From Balneolaceae bacterium (lineage in GTDB: Bacteria > Bacteroidota > Rhodothermia > Balneolales > Balneolaceae): a stretch of 64,000 nucleotides of DNA. Both the position numbers and the translations under genes were made by a program. Positions within the stretch are counted from its first letter, which is position 1. The number at the start of each line of letters is the position of its first letter. The notes under the pieces are model-generated. The model saw nothing but the letters and a program-made list of their open reading frames with translations. It had not been told where the DNA came from and did no database searches. Below are positions 9,457-19,700 of this stretch, in pieces. Location: positions 62,001 through 126,000 of the forward strand of contig SLKI01000008.1 in the NCBI GenBank assembly GCA_007134695.1, read 5' to 3'.

Positions 9457-10083
9457 TTATGAATCAAACTCTTCACCGAAGAGTGCAGTTGCGGTTTCCG
9501 GGAAAACGGACTTCAGTGTCTGATAAAATCGATGTACGGGAAATCCGACCACATTATTGTAATCCCCCTCGATTCGGGAGACAAATTTCAGGCCCCAGCT
9601 GTCCTGGATTCCGTAGCTTCCCGCTTTATCGAGCGGTTCACCGCTCCGAACATACAGATCGATCTCCTCCTTCGCTAACGGAGCGATCTCCACTTTGGTC
9701 TCTTCGGCGAATCGTTCCACCTTGTCGATTTCTCCACTGCTGCCTGTTAGAATCAGGCAGATGCCGGTGATTACACGATGTGTCGAAGCGCTCAACATAC
9801 TCAGCATCTCAACTGCTTCATCAGAATTAGCGGGCTGACCCAGTATTTTGCCCCGGTGTTCTACTAGCGTGTCGGCCCCGACGATGAGGGTATCACTCTT
9901 GCCGTAAGCAACCGCTCGGGCTTTCTCTTCGGCTAGCTTCAATACGGTTGCAGAAGGCCCTATTTCACGACTGTTTTGCTCTTCAATTCCGCTCGGCTCA
10001 ACAGTAAAGGAGAGTCCCAGCCGTTCAAAAAGCTCTTTACGTCTTGGACTTGCCGATGCCAGGATCAATTCGGGTTTTTTCAT
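9457..10083 (-). CDS. maf: Maf-family nucleoside triphosphate pyrophosphatase
   Basis: A house-cleaning enzyme that hydrolyses dTTP, UTP or modified nucleotides to monophosphates. Family motifs: LILASASPRRKELFERLGL near residues 5-23, the catalytic-Asp segment IVGADTLVEHRGKILGQP (about 66-83) and THRVITGICLI (about 101-111). KAGSYGIQDSWGLKFVSRIEGDYNNVVGFPVHRF near the C-terminus is also typical. The length of 208 aa is normal. The ATG is 78 bp from the divergent DUF3098 gene, so the gap probably holds two back-to-back promoters. Confidence 0.94.
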   Translation of the reverse strand: MKKPELILASASPRRKELFERLGLSFTVEPSGIEEQNSREIGPSATVLKLAEEKARAVAYGKSDTLIVGADTLVEHRGKILGQPANSDEAVEMLSMLSASTHRVITGICLILTGSSGEIDKVERFAEETKVEIAPLAKEEIDLYVRSGEPLDKAGSYGIQDSWGLKFVSRIEGDYNNVVGFPVHRFYQTLKSVFPETATALFGEEFDS

Positions 10084-10161
10084 TGTCGATTTTTACGGTT
10101 AAAACAGAAATGCTAACTTAATGCAAGCGCTTCAGATAGTAAACATTTTCAAGCAACAATT

Positions 10162-10422
10162 ATGTCGAAAAAAAGGACCGGCAGACAAAGAAGGAGGCAG
10201 ACGGAGAAGAAGCCGATGCTCTTTTCCTCTATGAATTATAAATTGATGGGGCTGGGTGTGCTGTTGATCATCGTCGGGTTCACAGCCATGAGGCTCGAAA
10301 ATGAGGTGCATGGATTTATTTCACTCTATATCTCGCCTGTTGTGATCATTGCAGGATATTTGACGGTGCTGGTTGCCATTCTCAAAAGAGAACCGGAAAA
10401 GGATCCGAAACCGGCCGGGTAA
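10162..10422 (+). CDS. DUF3098 small membrane protein
   Basis: An 86-aa protein with a very basic N-terminus (residues 2-18, Lys/Arg-rich) and two hydrophobic segments (about 28-43 and 54-72) typical of the DUF3098 family of Bacteroidetes-like bacteria, whose function is unknown. The KLMGLGVLLIIVGF segment is characteristic. It is the first gene of a plus-strand run with the DUF92 protein and the dicarboxylate symporter. The end overlaps or abuts the next gene depending on which start that gene uses. Confidence 0.8.
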   Translation: MSKKRTGRQRRRQTEKKPMLFSSMNYKLMGLGVLLIIVGFTAMRLENEVHGFISLYISPVVIIAGYLTVLVAILKREPEKDPKPAG

Positions 10423-10426
10423 AGGT

Positions 10427-11242
10427 GTGGACCGCCTGTTAAACGCTATCGCACTGTTTCTGGTAATCCTTCTCTTTATTCTTGAAGGTACAACGACAGA
10501 CCATATCCGAATTCTTCTGGCATTTGTCCTCTCCTTACTTCTTTCAATGACTGCGTTTTTGTGGGGATGGTTTTCGCTGGACGGCTTTTATGCCGCTGTG
10601 GTAACCGGTACCGCCCTGCTAGGGCTCGGGGGATGGATTACAGCTCTTCTGGTTCTGCTGTTTTTTATCTCTTCCAATCTGATAACACGATCGATACCGG
10701 CCGGAAATCCGGTGACTGGCAATGAGATCAGGCGGGACGGCCTTCAGGTATGGGCCAACGGGTTCTGGATGGTTCTGTTCGCCATACTCTTGTTTCTGTT
10801 TCAAAGTGAACTGTTTCAGCTGTTGATCGCCGTGGCGATCGCTTCGGTGACCTCCGATACATGGGCTACGGAAGTCGGCAGTAGGAGAGGAGGGAAAACT
10901 CTCTTGATCAGTCGTTTGATTGAAGTGCCTCCCGGAACGGATGGAGGGGTCAGTTTTCACGGTACTTTGTTTGCACTGCTTGGTGCCTTGCTGATCGCTG
11001 CAGCCTATCTGGCGTTTTCATTTCAGGCATCTCTTTTTAACTTTTTTCTCGTTTTATTTTGCGGTTTTTCAGGTTGTATCGCAGATTCATATCTTGGTGC
11101 CGTTTATCAAACCGGTCAGCGGTACCGGTATTCCCGGATCTTCCGTTACGCCCGCTCCCGCAGGGAACAGAATCATTTGGTCAACTGGGCAGCAACGGGG
11201 ATCGCATGTATCATCGCCCTGCTCATAATACAATTGGCCTGA
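10427..11242 (+). CDS. DUF92 family integral membrane protein
   Basis: A polytopic membrane protein (about 6-7 hydrophobic segments) of the DUF92/TIGR00297 family, which includes a plant phytyl-phosphate kinase (VTE6) relative; its bacterial function is not established. Family segments include SVTSDTWATEVGSRRGGKTLLIS, GTDGGVSFHGTLFALLGALL and FSGCIADSYLGAVYQ. I prefer the GTG at 10427-10429, giving MDRLLNAIALFLVIL directly before the first membrane helix (271 aa). The alternative ATG at 10373 adds 18 basic residues and overlaps DUF3098 by 50 bp. It ends one base before the symporter ATG. Confidence 0.8.
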   Translation: MDRLLNAIALFLVILLFILEGTTTDHIRILLAFVLSLLLSMTAFLWGWFSLDGFYAAVVTGTALLGLGGWITALLVLLFFISSNLITRSIPAGNPVTGNEIRRDGLQVWANGFWMVLFAILLFLFQSELFQLLIAVAIASVTSDTWATEVGSRRGGKTLLISRLIEVPPGTDGGVSFHGTLFALLGALLIAAAYLAFSFQASLFNFFLVLFCGFSGCIADSYLGAVYQTGQRYRYSRIFRYARSRREQNHLVNWAATGIACIIALLIIQLA

Positions 11243-11243
11243 A

Positions 11244-12548
11244 ATGAAAAAATGGTATAAACGACTTCACTGGCAAATCATCATCGGACTTGTACTGGGC
11301 CTGGTTTGGGGACTTATCTCCAGTGCCGCTGGATGGACAGACTTTACAACCAGCTACATCAGGCCTTTCGGTACCATATTTGTCGATCTGCTCAAGTTGA
11401 TCGCTATTCCGCTGATCGTCGCATCACTGGTTGTGGGGGTCACCAGTCTGAACGATACGGCAAAGCTCTCCAGAATGGGCGGCAAGACGATCTTGATCTA
11501 TATGATCACTACAACGTTTGCCATAACCATCGGCCTGGTGGTCGTTAATGTAATGCAACCGGGGTTAGCTCTGCCGGAGGAGACTCGTTTCAGCCTGATG
11601 GAGAGTTACGGCGGGGATGTGGAAGGGCGCGGTGAAGCGGCTCAGGAAGTCCTCGAACGGAGTCCGCTTCAATTTATGGTCGATATTGTACCGGAAAACC
11701 TGATCGAAGCGACGTCGGACAACGCCAATATGCTTCAGGTCGTTTTTATTGCAATTCTCCTGGGAATCGGCCTCATCAATATACCTGTACAGGAGGGGAG
11801 GGCCCTGATTAATGTTTTCGAAGCTCTGAACGAGGTGATCATCAAGATCGTCGATTTTATCATGAAAACCGCACCCTATGGTGTCTTTGCACTGATGGCT
11901 GCGGTAATAGTCGACTTGGCCGGAGATGACCTTACACAGGCGCTGACACTCCTGAGGGCGCTCGGTTGGTACTGCCTGGCGGTGGTGATCGGCCTGGTTC
12001 TGCATGTGCTGATCGTCTATTCGAGTCTTTTTAAAATCTTCAGTAAAATGAAACTGAGGGACTTTTTCAGAGCGATTCAGCCCGCGGTTCTCCTCGGTTT
12101 CAGTACAAGTTCAAGTGCTGCCACTCTGCCGGTGACCATGGAGAGGGTAGAAAAAAATCTTGGGGTAAACGAAGAGGTATCCAGCTTTGTGCTGCCGGTC
12201 GGTGCCACCATCAATATGGACGGAACCAGTCTCTATCAGGCGGTCGCAGCAGTTTTTATTGCACAGGCTCTTGGCCTGGATCTTACGATCGCCGAACAAT
12301 TGACTATTGTCCTGACAGCAACTCTTGCTTCGATCGGAGCGGCAGGAGTTCCGGGGGCCGGTATCATCATGCTGGTTATCGTATTGCAGGCTATTCAGGT
12401 ACCGGTTGAAGGTATCGCGCTGATTCTGGGAGTCGACAGAATACTGGATATGATCAGGACTGCAGTTAATATTACAGGTGATGCGGCGGTATCGGTAGCT
12501 GTTGCTTATACGGAAGATCTGCTTGGTGATCTGCATTTTGACGACTGA
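11244..12548 (+). CDS. Dicarboxylate/amino acid:cation symporter (DAACS family)
   Basis: A Na+ or H+ coupled transporter of glutamate, aspartate or C4-dicarboxylates in the inner membrane. It has about eight hydrophobic helices plus the two re-entrant hairpins of the GltPh fold. The serine-rich hairpin GFSTSSSAATLPVTMERV is at about residues 289-306, the NMDGTS motif follows in GATINMDGTSLYQAVAAVF, and a second hairpin lies around ASIGAAGVPGAGIIML. C-terminal DRILDMIRTAVNITGDA carries the substrate-binding Asp/Arg/Asn positions. At 434 aa it is the usual size. It is encoded immediately after the DUF92 gene. Substrate choice between glutamate and dicarboxylates cannot be decided. Confidence 0.92.
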   Translation: MKKWYKRLHWQIIIGLVLGLVWGLISSAAGWTDFTTSYIRPFGTIFVDLLKLIAIPLIVASLVVGVTSLNDTAKLSRMGGKTILIYMITTTFAITIGLVVVNVMQPGLALPEETRFSLMESYGGDVEGRGEAAQEVLERSPLQFMVDIVPENLIEATSDNANMLQVVFIAILLGIGLINIPVQEGRALINVFEALNEVIIKIVDFIMKTAPYGVFALMAAVIVDLAGDDLTQALTLLRALGWYCLAVVIGLVLHVLIVYSSLFKIFSKMKLRDFFRAIQPAVLLGFSTSSSAATLPVTMERVEKNLGVNEEVSSFVLPVGATINMDGTSLYQAVAAVFIAQALGLDLTIAEQLTIVLTATLASIGAAGVPGAGIIMLVIVLQAIQVPVEGIALILGVDRILDMIRTAVNITGDAAVSVAVAYTEDLLGDLHFDD

Positions 12549-12673
12549 GTGCGGGAGGTAAATCCAGTTCGAAAAAAATTGGCTGGATTGGCAAAAATTC
12601 AGAGAGAAATCTGGTATGACAGGTACAAAATTGTTTTATTATCCTTATAAAAGGAACTATTGCCTGTGTGCCT

Positions 12674-15073
12674 ATGGGAAAATGGCTACGATGCCCTGCT
12701 GAATTTATCGTCATTTTGACCTTGATTCTGTTGCCGTTTCTGTTTGCAACACAGGCATCGTATGCCCAGCTCCGATTTGAAGAGCCTGTTCCGCTGATTA
12801 TCGAAATTACCGACGAAACCGATCTCTCCAGCCGCAGTTACTGGAATATCGGCACCGGTGATCTGGAGATGCTTTCTCTTTTCGGTATCCCGAATCCGGA
12901 TTCGGAATCAGGGGAGAGGCAACTGTTTCGACTCAGAGTTACAAACGATACCGATCAAATTATTGAGTCTTTCAACCTTCATCTCTCCCTGTTTACTGAT
13001 TTGGAGGAGCTGCCGGAGCTGGAACTCACCTGGAGAGGAGAGGAGATGGACGAATCGAGAAGGTTCAGCGGTCTGAGCTCGCAGGCTGCAGGTCCAGACG
13101 TCAGACACCCGGTCGATATTTTTGAAAATATTGGCTCCGTCATGCTGGAGCCGGGAGGAGAGCTTCTGCTGGCCATGGAGGTACCGGGCTCTGCAGCTTT
13201 GAGCCCGGCCGGGGGGCGGCTGGGAGTTCAACGCCTCGAACTGGTTCCTGAGCCATTCGAATTCAGCCGGGAAGTTGTTGAAGGGGATCTGCTGGTAACT
13301 GAGATTCTGCCGAGCGCGAGACAAGGCGAAAACACTTTTCAATTTGTCGAACTATATAACAGCACTCATCTGCCTGTAGATCTCAAGGGCCTCAAATTGC
13401 GAACCCCATCCGATCAGTACCGCATCAGGGAAACCCTCTATCTGGAACCCTACGAAACGGTGCGGCTGGTGAGTGAGCAGCCGGCGGATGAAGTTGAAGA
13501 ATTCGGTCGGATACTCACAGATCTACATCTGCCTCCGGAGGGTGGCAGGATCGATTTGATTTGGGACGGCCACACTGTTCTGGAAGCTCACTATGGGGAA
13601 CTGCCCGGAAGCGGACTCTGGCAGCTCGAAAATGTAGAAAGAGGAATTGAAGGATTGCTGACTTCAGATGATTTCCGGCTGGAGGAAAGGCCGGAGGATC
13701 CGGGCTCAACGGTTGCAGCCACAAGTTCGGGAACCAGAGAGCTGCTCTACGGCTTTCAGCCAGAAGTCGGTAACAATTGGATCGCTGTGAGCCCGCCCGG
13801 CCGTATAATTAACTATCTGGACCCGGAGGTTAGCTACTGGAACGGTATGGACCCTGCAGAGAACCAGGTAAGATTGAGAACCGGACTGGGGATTTTGACA
13901 GAAAATCGTGGAGATCAGGGTCTGGGCAGAGGTTGGTACAGCGTTGGCCCGGAACGGCCGGTTTCGTTCACTCTGGAGCTGTCGGAACTCGGCACCGGCT
14001 GGATGATTCTGGGTAATCCATATGCGGCTGAAATGCCTCTTGAAAGAATTGTTCCGGATAATAGCGAATTACTGGATCGGGCACTACAGGTTTGGGATCC
14101 GCAAACGCAGTCGTTTTATCTACATGACCGGACTCAACCGCTTCAACCCTGGCAGGCATTCTTCATCAATCGGGATGGGATGGAGAGAATTCAATTTATC
14201 GGGCCGGATGAAGCGGCGGCTACCGGATCGGCGGAGTCTGAAAACCGATCGCGAAAGATTAACCTGGAGTTGAGAAGCCCGGATGCCCCGAATGGCCGTT
14301 TAACCGACCGGGCCCTTCAACTACTTTTTACCGAGGGTTACGAAGCGAGAGGGGATCGGTATCGGAGTGAGAAGCTCTGGCCGATCTTCCGGAATGAGGA
14401 GCAGAATAGTGCCTCAATACTCTATTTTATCGGGCAGGGAGATGAGGCCAGTACATTGCTGGCCAGAGAGGTACAGCCGTATCAACTTGAACGCCCGGTT
14501 GAATTGCATATCGGCCATGCAGCTTTGAACAGCGGAAACCGGCACACACTGCACTGGGATGATTTTGAAAATATTCCGGACGATTGGGAAATTACATTAA
14601 CCGATCTCGAAACCGGAGTCGTCATCGATATGCGCCAGGAGAATCAATACGCTTTTGAATCCCCTTCGACATGGAATGAGATTCCGGAATTTTCCGAAAC
14701 TCCTTCGATTCACCCGGTGCAGCTGGATGAAAATCGGGAGAGGTTTGTATTGTCGATTCAGCCCGAACCCGAGATTGAAGAGGTTGTGGCTGAGCAGGAG
14801 GAGAGTCGTGACCGTGTAGAGTTGCAGCCGAACTTTCCGAATCCCTTCTATCCTGCTACAACAATCCGCTATTATCTTCCGGAAGAGGCACATATTGTTA
14901 TTACTGTGTATAACGTGGTTGGCCAGCCGGTAGATCAGCTCTATGACGGAGTTCAGTCAGACGGGGAGCATGATCTCATCTGGAATGCCACCGGATACCC
15001 CAGTGGAATTTATATCGTCCATCTCGAACATGGCAACCGTGTTTACACCAGAAAAATAACGTTGATCCGGTAA
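12674..15073 (+). CDS. Secreted lamin-tail-domain protein with T9SS type A sorting domain
   Basis: A large exported protein. The signal peptide covers about residues 1-32 (ending ASYAQ). A lamin-tail-like domain is visible at about 200-300: EGDLLVTEILPSA, FQFVELYNSTHLPVDLKGLKL and PYETVRLVSEQPA. The last ~80 residues form a type IX sorting domain: LQPNFPNPFYPATTIRYYLPE, the VYNVVGQPVDQLYDG strand, and GIYIVHLEHGNRVYTRKITLIR at the very end. This predicts transport across the outer membrane by T9SS with removal or anchoring of the C-terminal domain. I place the start at the ATG 12674-12676; the GTG two codons earlier is possible. The middle (about 330-680) resembles no family I recognise. Confidence 0.85.
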   Translation: MGKWLRCPAEFIVILTLILLPFLFATQASYAQLRFEEPVPLIIEITDETDLSSRSYWNIGTGDLEMLSLFGIPNPDSESGERQLFRLRVTNDTDQIIESFNLHLSLFTDLEELPELELTWRGEEMDESRRFSGLSSQAAGPDVRHPVDIFENIGSVMLEPGGELLLAMEVPGSAALSPAGGRLGVQRLELVPEPFEFSREVVEGDLLVTEILPSARQGENTFQFVELYNSTHLPVDLKGLKLRTPSDQYRIRETLYLEPYETVRLVSEQPADEVEEFGRILTDLHLPPEGGRIDLIWDGHTVLEAHYGELPGSGLWQLENVERGIEGLLTSDDFRLEERPEDPGSTVAATSSGTRELLYGFQPEVGNNWIAVSPPGRIINYLDPEVSYWNGMDPAENQVRLRTGLGILTENRGDQGLGRGWYSVGPERPVSFTLELSELGTGWMILGNPYAAEMPLERIVPDNSELLDRALQVWDPQTQSFYLHDRTQPLQPWQAFFINRDGMERIQFIGPDEAAATGSAESENRSRKINLELRSPDAPNGRLTDRALQLLFTEGYEARGDRYRSEKLWPIFRNEEQNSASILYFIGQGDEASTLLAREVQPYQLERPVELHIGHAALNSGNRHTLHWDDFENIPDDWEITLTDLETGVVIDMRQENQYAFESPSTWNEIPEFSETPSIHPVQLDENRERFVLSIQPEPEIEEVVAEQEESRDRVELQPNFPNPFYPATTIRYYLPEEAHIVITVYNVVGQPVDQLYDGVQSDGEHDLIWNATGYPSGIYIVHLEHGNRVYTRKITLIR

Positions 15074-15188
15074 AAAATTGGATGGAATCCTTTTGAGTTG
15101 AGATGAACTCATTATATTTATAGATGCAAGAAGAGAACTGAAAAGGTGAAAGTGCGACACAGAATCAAACGTTAGACGAGTTATTTTG

Positions 15189-16007
15189 ATGCAATACAAA
15201 TCTGTTCAAGGAGTTGAGGTTCCGGAAATCGGTCTGGGAACCCATAGATTGTTTGGAAATGAGTGTGAAGGTGTAATACGCAGTGCTCTCGATATGGGTT
15301 ACCAACATATCGATACAGCCCAGATGTATAAAAATGAAAGCGAAATCGGGCGTGCAGTCAGTCAGTCCGGCGTAGATAGAGAAGATCTGTTTATTACGAC
15401 CAAGGTATGGCATACTAACCTGGAGCATGATGAAGTACTCCATACGGTAGAAAATAGTCTCAGAGAGCTTCAGACCCCTTATGTGGACCTGCTACTGATT
15501 CACTGGCCCAACCATCGTGAATCGCTTCAGGAGACATTTGAAGCGATGCTGATTCTCCGGGATCAGGGAAAAGTGCAAAATATCGGTGTCAGTAATTTTA
15601 CAATGCCGCTGATGCAGCATGCGCTTGAAGAGTTGAGGGTTCCCCTGTTTTGTAATCAGCTGGAATTCCACCCATTTTTAGGTCAGTTTGATATGCTCGA
15701 TTATTCCTACGACAAGGAGTTTATTCTGACCGCCTATAGCCCTCTTGCCCAGGGGAAAGTATCCGATAACGAAACCTTGCAGCGTATCGGTGAAGTATAT
15801 GATAAAACCCCGGCACAAATTGCTCTGAGATGGCTTATAGAACAGGAAAATGTTGTGGCAATTCCCAAAGCTTCCTCCGATGAACATTTAAAGGAGAATC
15901 TGGATCTCTTCGATTTTGCATTGAGCGACGATCATTTTGAAGAGATCGACAATCTGGATAAATCAAAAAGACTGGTCAATCCAACCTTTGCACCAAACTG
16001 GGACTGA
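15189..16007 (+). CDS. Aldo/keto reductase
   Basis: An NADPH-dependent reductase with a TIM-barrel fold, probably acting on small aldehydes or ketones (2,5-diketo-D-gluconate reductase/YeaE-like). The catalytic tetrad is intact: Asp42 and Tyr47 in HIDTAQMYKNE, Lys72 in TTKVW and His105 in LLIHWP. NADPH-binding residues are suggested by IPKASSDEHLKENL near the C-terminus. The 272-aa length is standard. The ATG at 15189 is preferred over the preceding in-frame TTG. It stands alone between the T9SS protein and a 705-bp gap, and its 3' end is followed by the AT-rich region. Confidence 0.93.
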   Translation: MQYKSVQGVEVPEIGLGTHRLFGNECEGVIRSALDMGYQHIDTAQMYKNESEIGRAVSQSGVDREDLFITTKVWHTNLEHDEVLHTVENSLRELQTPYVDLLLIHWPNHRESLQETFEAMLILRDQGKVQNIGVSNFTMPLMQHALEELRVPLFCNQLEFHPFLGQFDMLDYSYDKEFILTAYSPLAQGKVSDNETLQRIGEVYDKTPAQIALRWLIEQENVVAIPKASSDEHLKENLDLFDFALSDDHFEEIDNLDKSKRLVNPTFAPNWD

Positions 16008-16138
16008 GGGGCTGTAGGCACATAAATGAGAGAAAGAGTGCAGACCTCACTTACCGATACTTTATTCATAGTCTGTTCGTATACAAAAATAGAATACCGG
16101 AAACCGGTTCTCTATGCTTTCAAAGGCAATATCAGGTC

Positions 16139-16516
16139 TTGTTATATACATAATTAAGTACATTAATTAAAATATAAAGTTTACAAATAAATAGTATTCA
16201 CATAAATAAATAAATAAATCAAACCGGGAGGGGCACTACTCAATACTCAAGAACAGACTGTCTAAGTTTTCAGCGTGATATTTTTGAAAATGTGGAAAAC
16301 TCAAATAATCGTGGAAAACTTGTCGCTCTAAATATTAAGACTCTTAAATTATTGAAATTTAACAAATAAAAAGGAGAATGACTTTGTAAAACATGGATGA
16401 AATTAACAGAATCCGAGTGTGAGTTCATTCATTACAGCCGCTTTGGGAAAGTCCCATTGCAGTCAAAGAGATAGAATGATTTGTCAATGTGGATAACTTG
16501 ACATTGTTGTGGAAAA
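16139..16516. other. AT-rich region with four DnaA-box-like sites (candidate replication origin)
   Basis: This lies in the 705-bp gap (16008-16712) between the aldo/keto reductase and nrdJ. From 16139 to 16220 the sequence is almost all A/T, with a TAAA microrepeat. Four sites in the same orientation follow: TGTGGAAAA at 16291, CGTGGAAAA at 16310, the exact DnaA consensus TGTGGATAA at 16488, and TGTGGAAAA at 16508. They form two pairs spaced 19 and 20 bp, about two helical turns. An unwinding element next to oriented DnaA boxes is the layout of bacterial origins. Against it: no dnaA, rpmH or gidA nearby, and no switch of gene strand at this point. It could instead be a DnaA-regulated promoter for nrdJ. 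Confidence 0.35.
16203..16219. repeat. TAAA tetranucleotide microrepeat
   Basis: About four uninterrupted copies of a TAAA/AAAT tetranucleotide inside the AT-rich part of the intergenic gap. Short and easily generated by slippage; its interest is only as part of a possible unwinding region. Confidence 0.7.
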
Positions 16517-16576
16517 AAAGATGAATTTTTTCTTGCCGTCATACAAGTTCACAAATATATTAGAGTCACTTCTGCC

Positions 16577-16618
16577 CCTGTACACGCAATCGAGATTCTT
16601 CTCGATTGCGTGTACAGG
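16577..16618. repeat. Perfect 19-bp inverted repeat with 4-nt loop, upstream of nrdJ
   Basis: The left arm CCTGTACACGCAATCGAGA (16577-16595) and right arm (16600-16618) are exact reverse complements around the loop TTCT. The centre is 115 bp before the nrdJ ATG. No T-run follows, so it is not a typical intrinsic terminator. It could be a strong RNA hairpin in the nrdJ leader, a binding site for a dimeric or tetrameric regulator, or a structural site near the putative origin. It does not match the NrdR box pattern. Confidence 0.9.
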
Positions 16619-16712
16619 AGCGGCTTAGTATTGCGAAATAAAAAATCATTCAGGAAGCTGGTTCTCAGGATCGACCTTTTAACCATCTGACACAAGACAA
16701 CGGGATATCATC

Positions 16713-19700
16713 ATGAAGTTTAAACGATTTTATACGAAGTCTGATTGGGATTCACCTTATGGGGAAATGAAGTTCGTTTCACGAAAATCAGAGATAAAAA
16801 ATCCCGACGGTTCTCTCGTTTTCAGGATGGATGACGTGGTGGTTCCTGAAAGCTGGTCCCAGGTTGCTACCGACATTATAGCCCAAAAATATTTCCGTAA
16901 AGCGGGTGTTCCCGTCGAATTGAAGAAAATCAAGGAGAAGGGAGTGCCTGAATGGCTTCAGCGCTCAAAAGCCGATGAAACCGCACTGAAAAAGCTGGAT
17001 GAAGAGGAGCGTTATACGCATGAACGTGATAGCAGGCAGGTTTTCAACCGGCTTGCAGGCTGCTGGACCTATTGGGGATGGAAACATGACTATTTCGATA
17101 CCGAAGAAGATGCAAGGGTTTTTTATGAAGAGCTATGCTTCATGCTCGCTAATCAGATGGCTGCTCCCAATAGTCCGCAGTGGTTCAATACCGGCCTGAA
17201 CTGGGCATATGGTATCAACGGGCCTTCTCAAGGACACTATTATGTTGACGCAAAAACAGGTAAACTTAAAAAGTCGGAAGACGCCTATTCCCATCCTCAG
17301 CCACACGCTTGCTTCATACAGAGTGTGGGTGACGACCTGGTCAACGAGGGAGGCATTATGGATCTGTGGGTGCGCGAGGCAAGGCTTTTTAAATATGGGT
17401 CGGGAACAGGATCCAACTTTTCAGATCTGAGAGCCGAAGGGGAATCACTGAGCGGCGGAGGTCGTTCTTCTGGCTTGATGAGTTTTCTGAAAATCGGTGA
17501 TCGTGCTGCAGGGGCTATAAAGTCTGGCGGAACAACACGCCGGGCGGCTAAAATGGTGACTCTCGACCTCGATCATCCGGATATTGAAGAGTATGTTAAC
17601 TGGAAGGTGCGCGAAGAACAGAAAGTGGCGGCAATTGTTGCCGGTTCAAAAGTAACGCAGAAACACCTGAAGAAGATCATCCGGCTTTGCCACCAGCCGG
17701 TGGAGATCGACGGAAAGCGTGTGAACGGTTCGGTCAGCAGAGATCCCCTGAAACACAAGGAACTCGGAGAAGCGATCAGGCAGGCTAAACGGGATCAGGT
17801 ACCGCTCAATTATATCGAACGGGTCGTCCAGCTTGCAGGCCAGGGATTCACCGATATTAAATTTGACGTGTATGACACTGACTGGAACTCGGAAGCATAC
17901 ATGACGGTCAGCGGCCAGAACTCCAACAATTCGGTTCGTGTGCCCAACGCGTTTATGAAAGCGGTAGTGGATGACGATCAGTGGAACCTTTATGGCCGAA
18001 TCGAGAAAAGAAAGGCGAAAGAAGAGGGCAGAGAACCGCAGCCGATGAAAACTCTCCAGGCAAGAGAGTTGTGGGATCAGATCGCCTTTGCTGCCTGGTC
18101 ATGTGCCGATCCCGGAACCCAGTATCACGATACGATCAATGAGTGGCACACTTGTCCGGAAGATGGCCCGATTAAGGCGAGCAACCCCTGTTCGGAGTAT
18201 ATGTTCCTGGATAATACGGCATGCAATCTCGCCTCACTCAACCTGATGAAATATTTCGAGGATGAGCAGTGCAGCCGTTTCGACGTCGAATCGATTCGAT
18301 ACGCATCACGGCTCTGGACAGTGGTGCTGGAAATTTCGGTACTGATGGCTCAATTCCCATCCAAAGAGATCGCCGAACTCTCCTATATCTTTCGCACTCT
18401 TGGGCTTGGGTACGCTAATCTCGGAACCGCACTGATGGTTCAGGGAGTGCCCTACGACAGTTCGGAAGGGTGCGCCATGGCAGGTGCGATCACCTGTATG
18501 ATGCATATGTCTTCTTATGCAGCGAGTGCGGAGATGGCTTCCGAACTTGGGCCATTCGAAGGGTATGAGCGAAACAGTGAACATATGCTGAGAGTTCTCC
18601 GTAATCACAGGCGTGCCGCCTGGAATACAGATCACGACGATTATGAGGAGCTTACGATTAAACCGATGGCGATCAATCCGGTGGAGTGTCCAGACTACCT
18701 GCTTAAAGCGGCTCGGGAAGATGCCGACCGTGCTGTAAAAAAAGGGGAGAAGTATGGTTACAGGAATGCTCAGGTCACCTGCATAGCTCCGACAGGTACG
18801 ATCGGGCTGGTGATGGATTGCGATACAACCGGAATCGAGCCCGATTTCGCCCTGGTCAAATTCAAAAAACTGGCTGGAGGCGGATACTTTAAAATCATCA
18901 ATCAGAGTGTCCCGCTGGCATTGAAAAATCTCGGTTACTCTCCTTCACAAATCGATGAGATTATTCGATATGCGAAGGGTTCGGGATCACTTGAGGAGTG
19001 CCCTCATATCAATCCGGACAGCCTGATGGAGATCGGATTTACCGAGGAGAAGATCAAAGCGGTAGAGGAAGCCCTGCCAGGCAGTTTCGATATTAAATTC
19101 GCCTTCAACCAGTGGACACTGGGAGAAGATTTTTGCAAAGAGGTGTTGGATATCACAGAAGAGCAGCTTTCCAACTATGAGTTCGATATGCTGCGCCATC
19201 TCGGCTATACCCAGGATCAGATCCGGGAGGCCAACGACTTTGTCTGCGGAACTATGACGGTAGAGGGGGCGCCTCATCTGAAGGATGAACATCTGCCTGT
19301 CTTCGATTGTGCAAACAAATGCGGACGAATTGGAACCCGGTTTATCGCACCGGAAGGTCATATCAGAATGATGGCAGCTGCACAACCCTTTATTTCCGGG
19401 GCCATCTCAAAGACGATTAATCTGCCGAACGAAGCGACGGTTGACGATATCAAAGATGCTTATATGCTCTCCTGGGAGCTGATGCTCAAAGCAAACGCAC
19501 TCTATAGAGACGGTTCAAAACTCAGTCAACCGCTCAACTCCATGAGTGATGTATTGGAAGAGCTGGATGAACTGGAGGAAGATGTGGAGACGAGCAACCA
19601 GCAGGAGAAAGTGGTCAAAACGGCCGAAAAAATCATTCACAAATATGTAGCACGGCGTCAGCGGCTTCCTTATCGCCGCTCCGGTTATACACAAAAGGTG

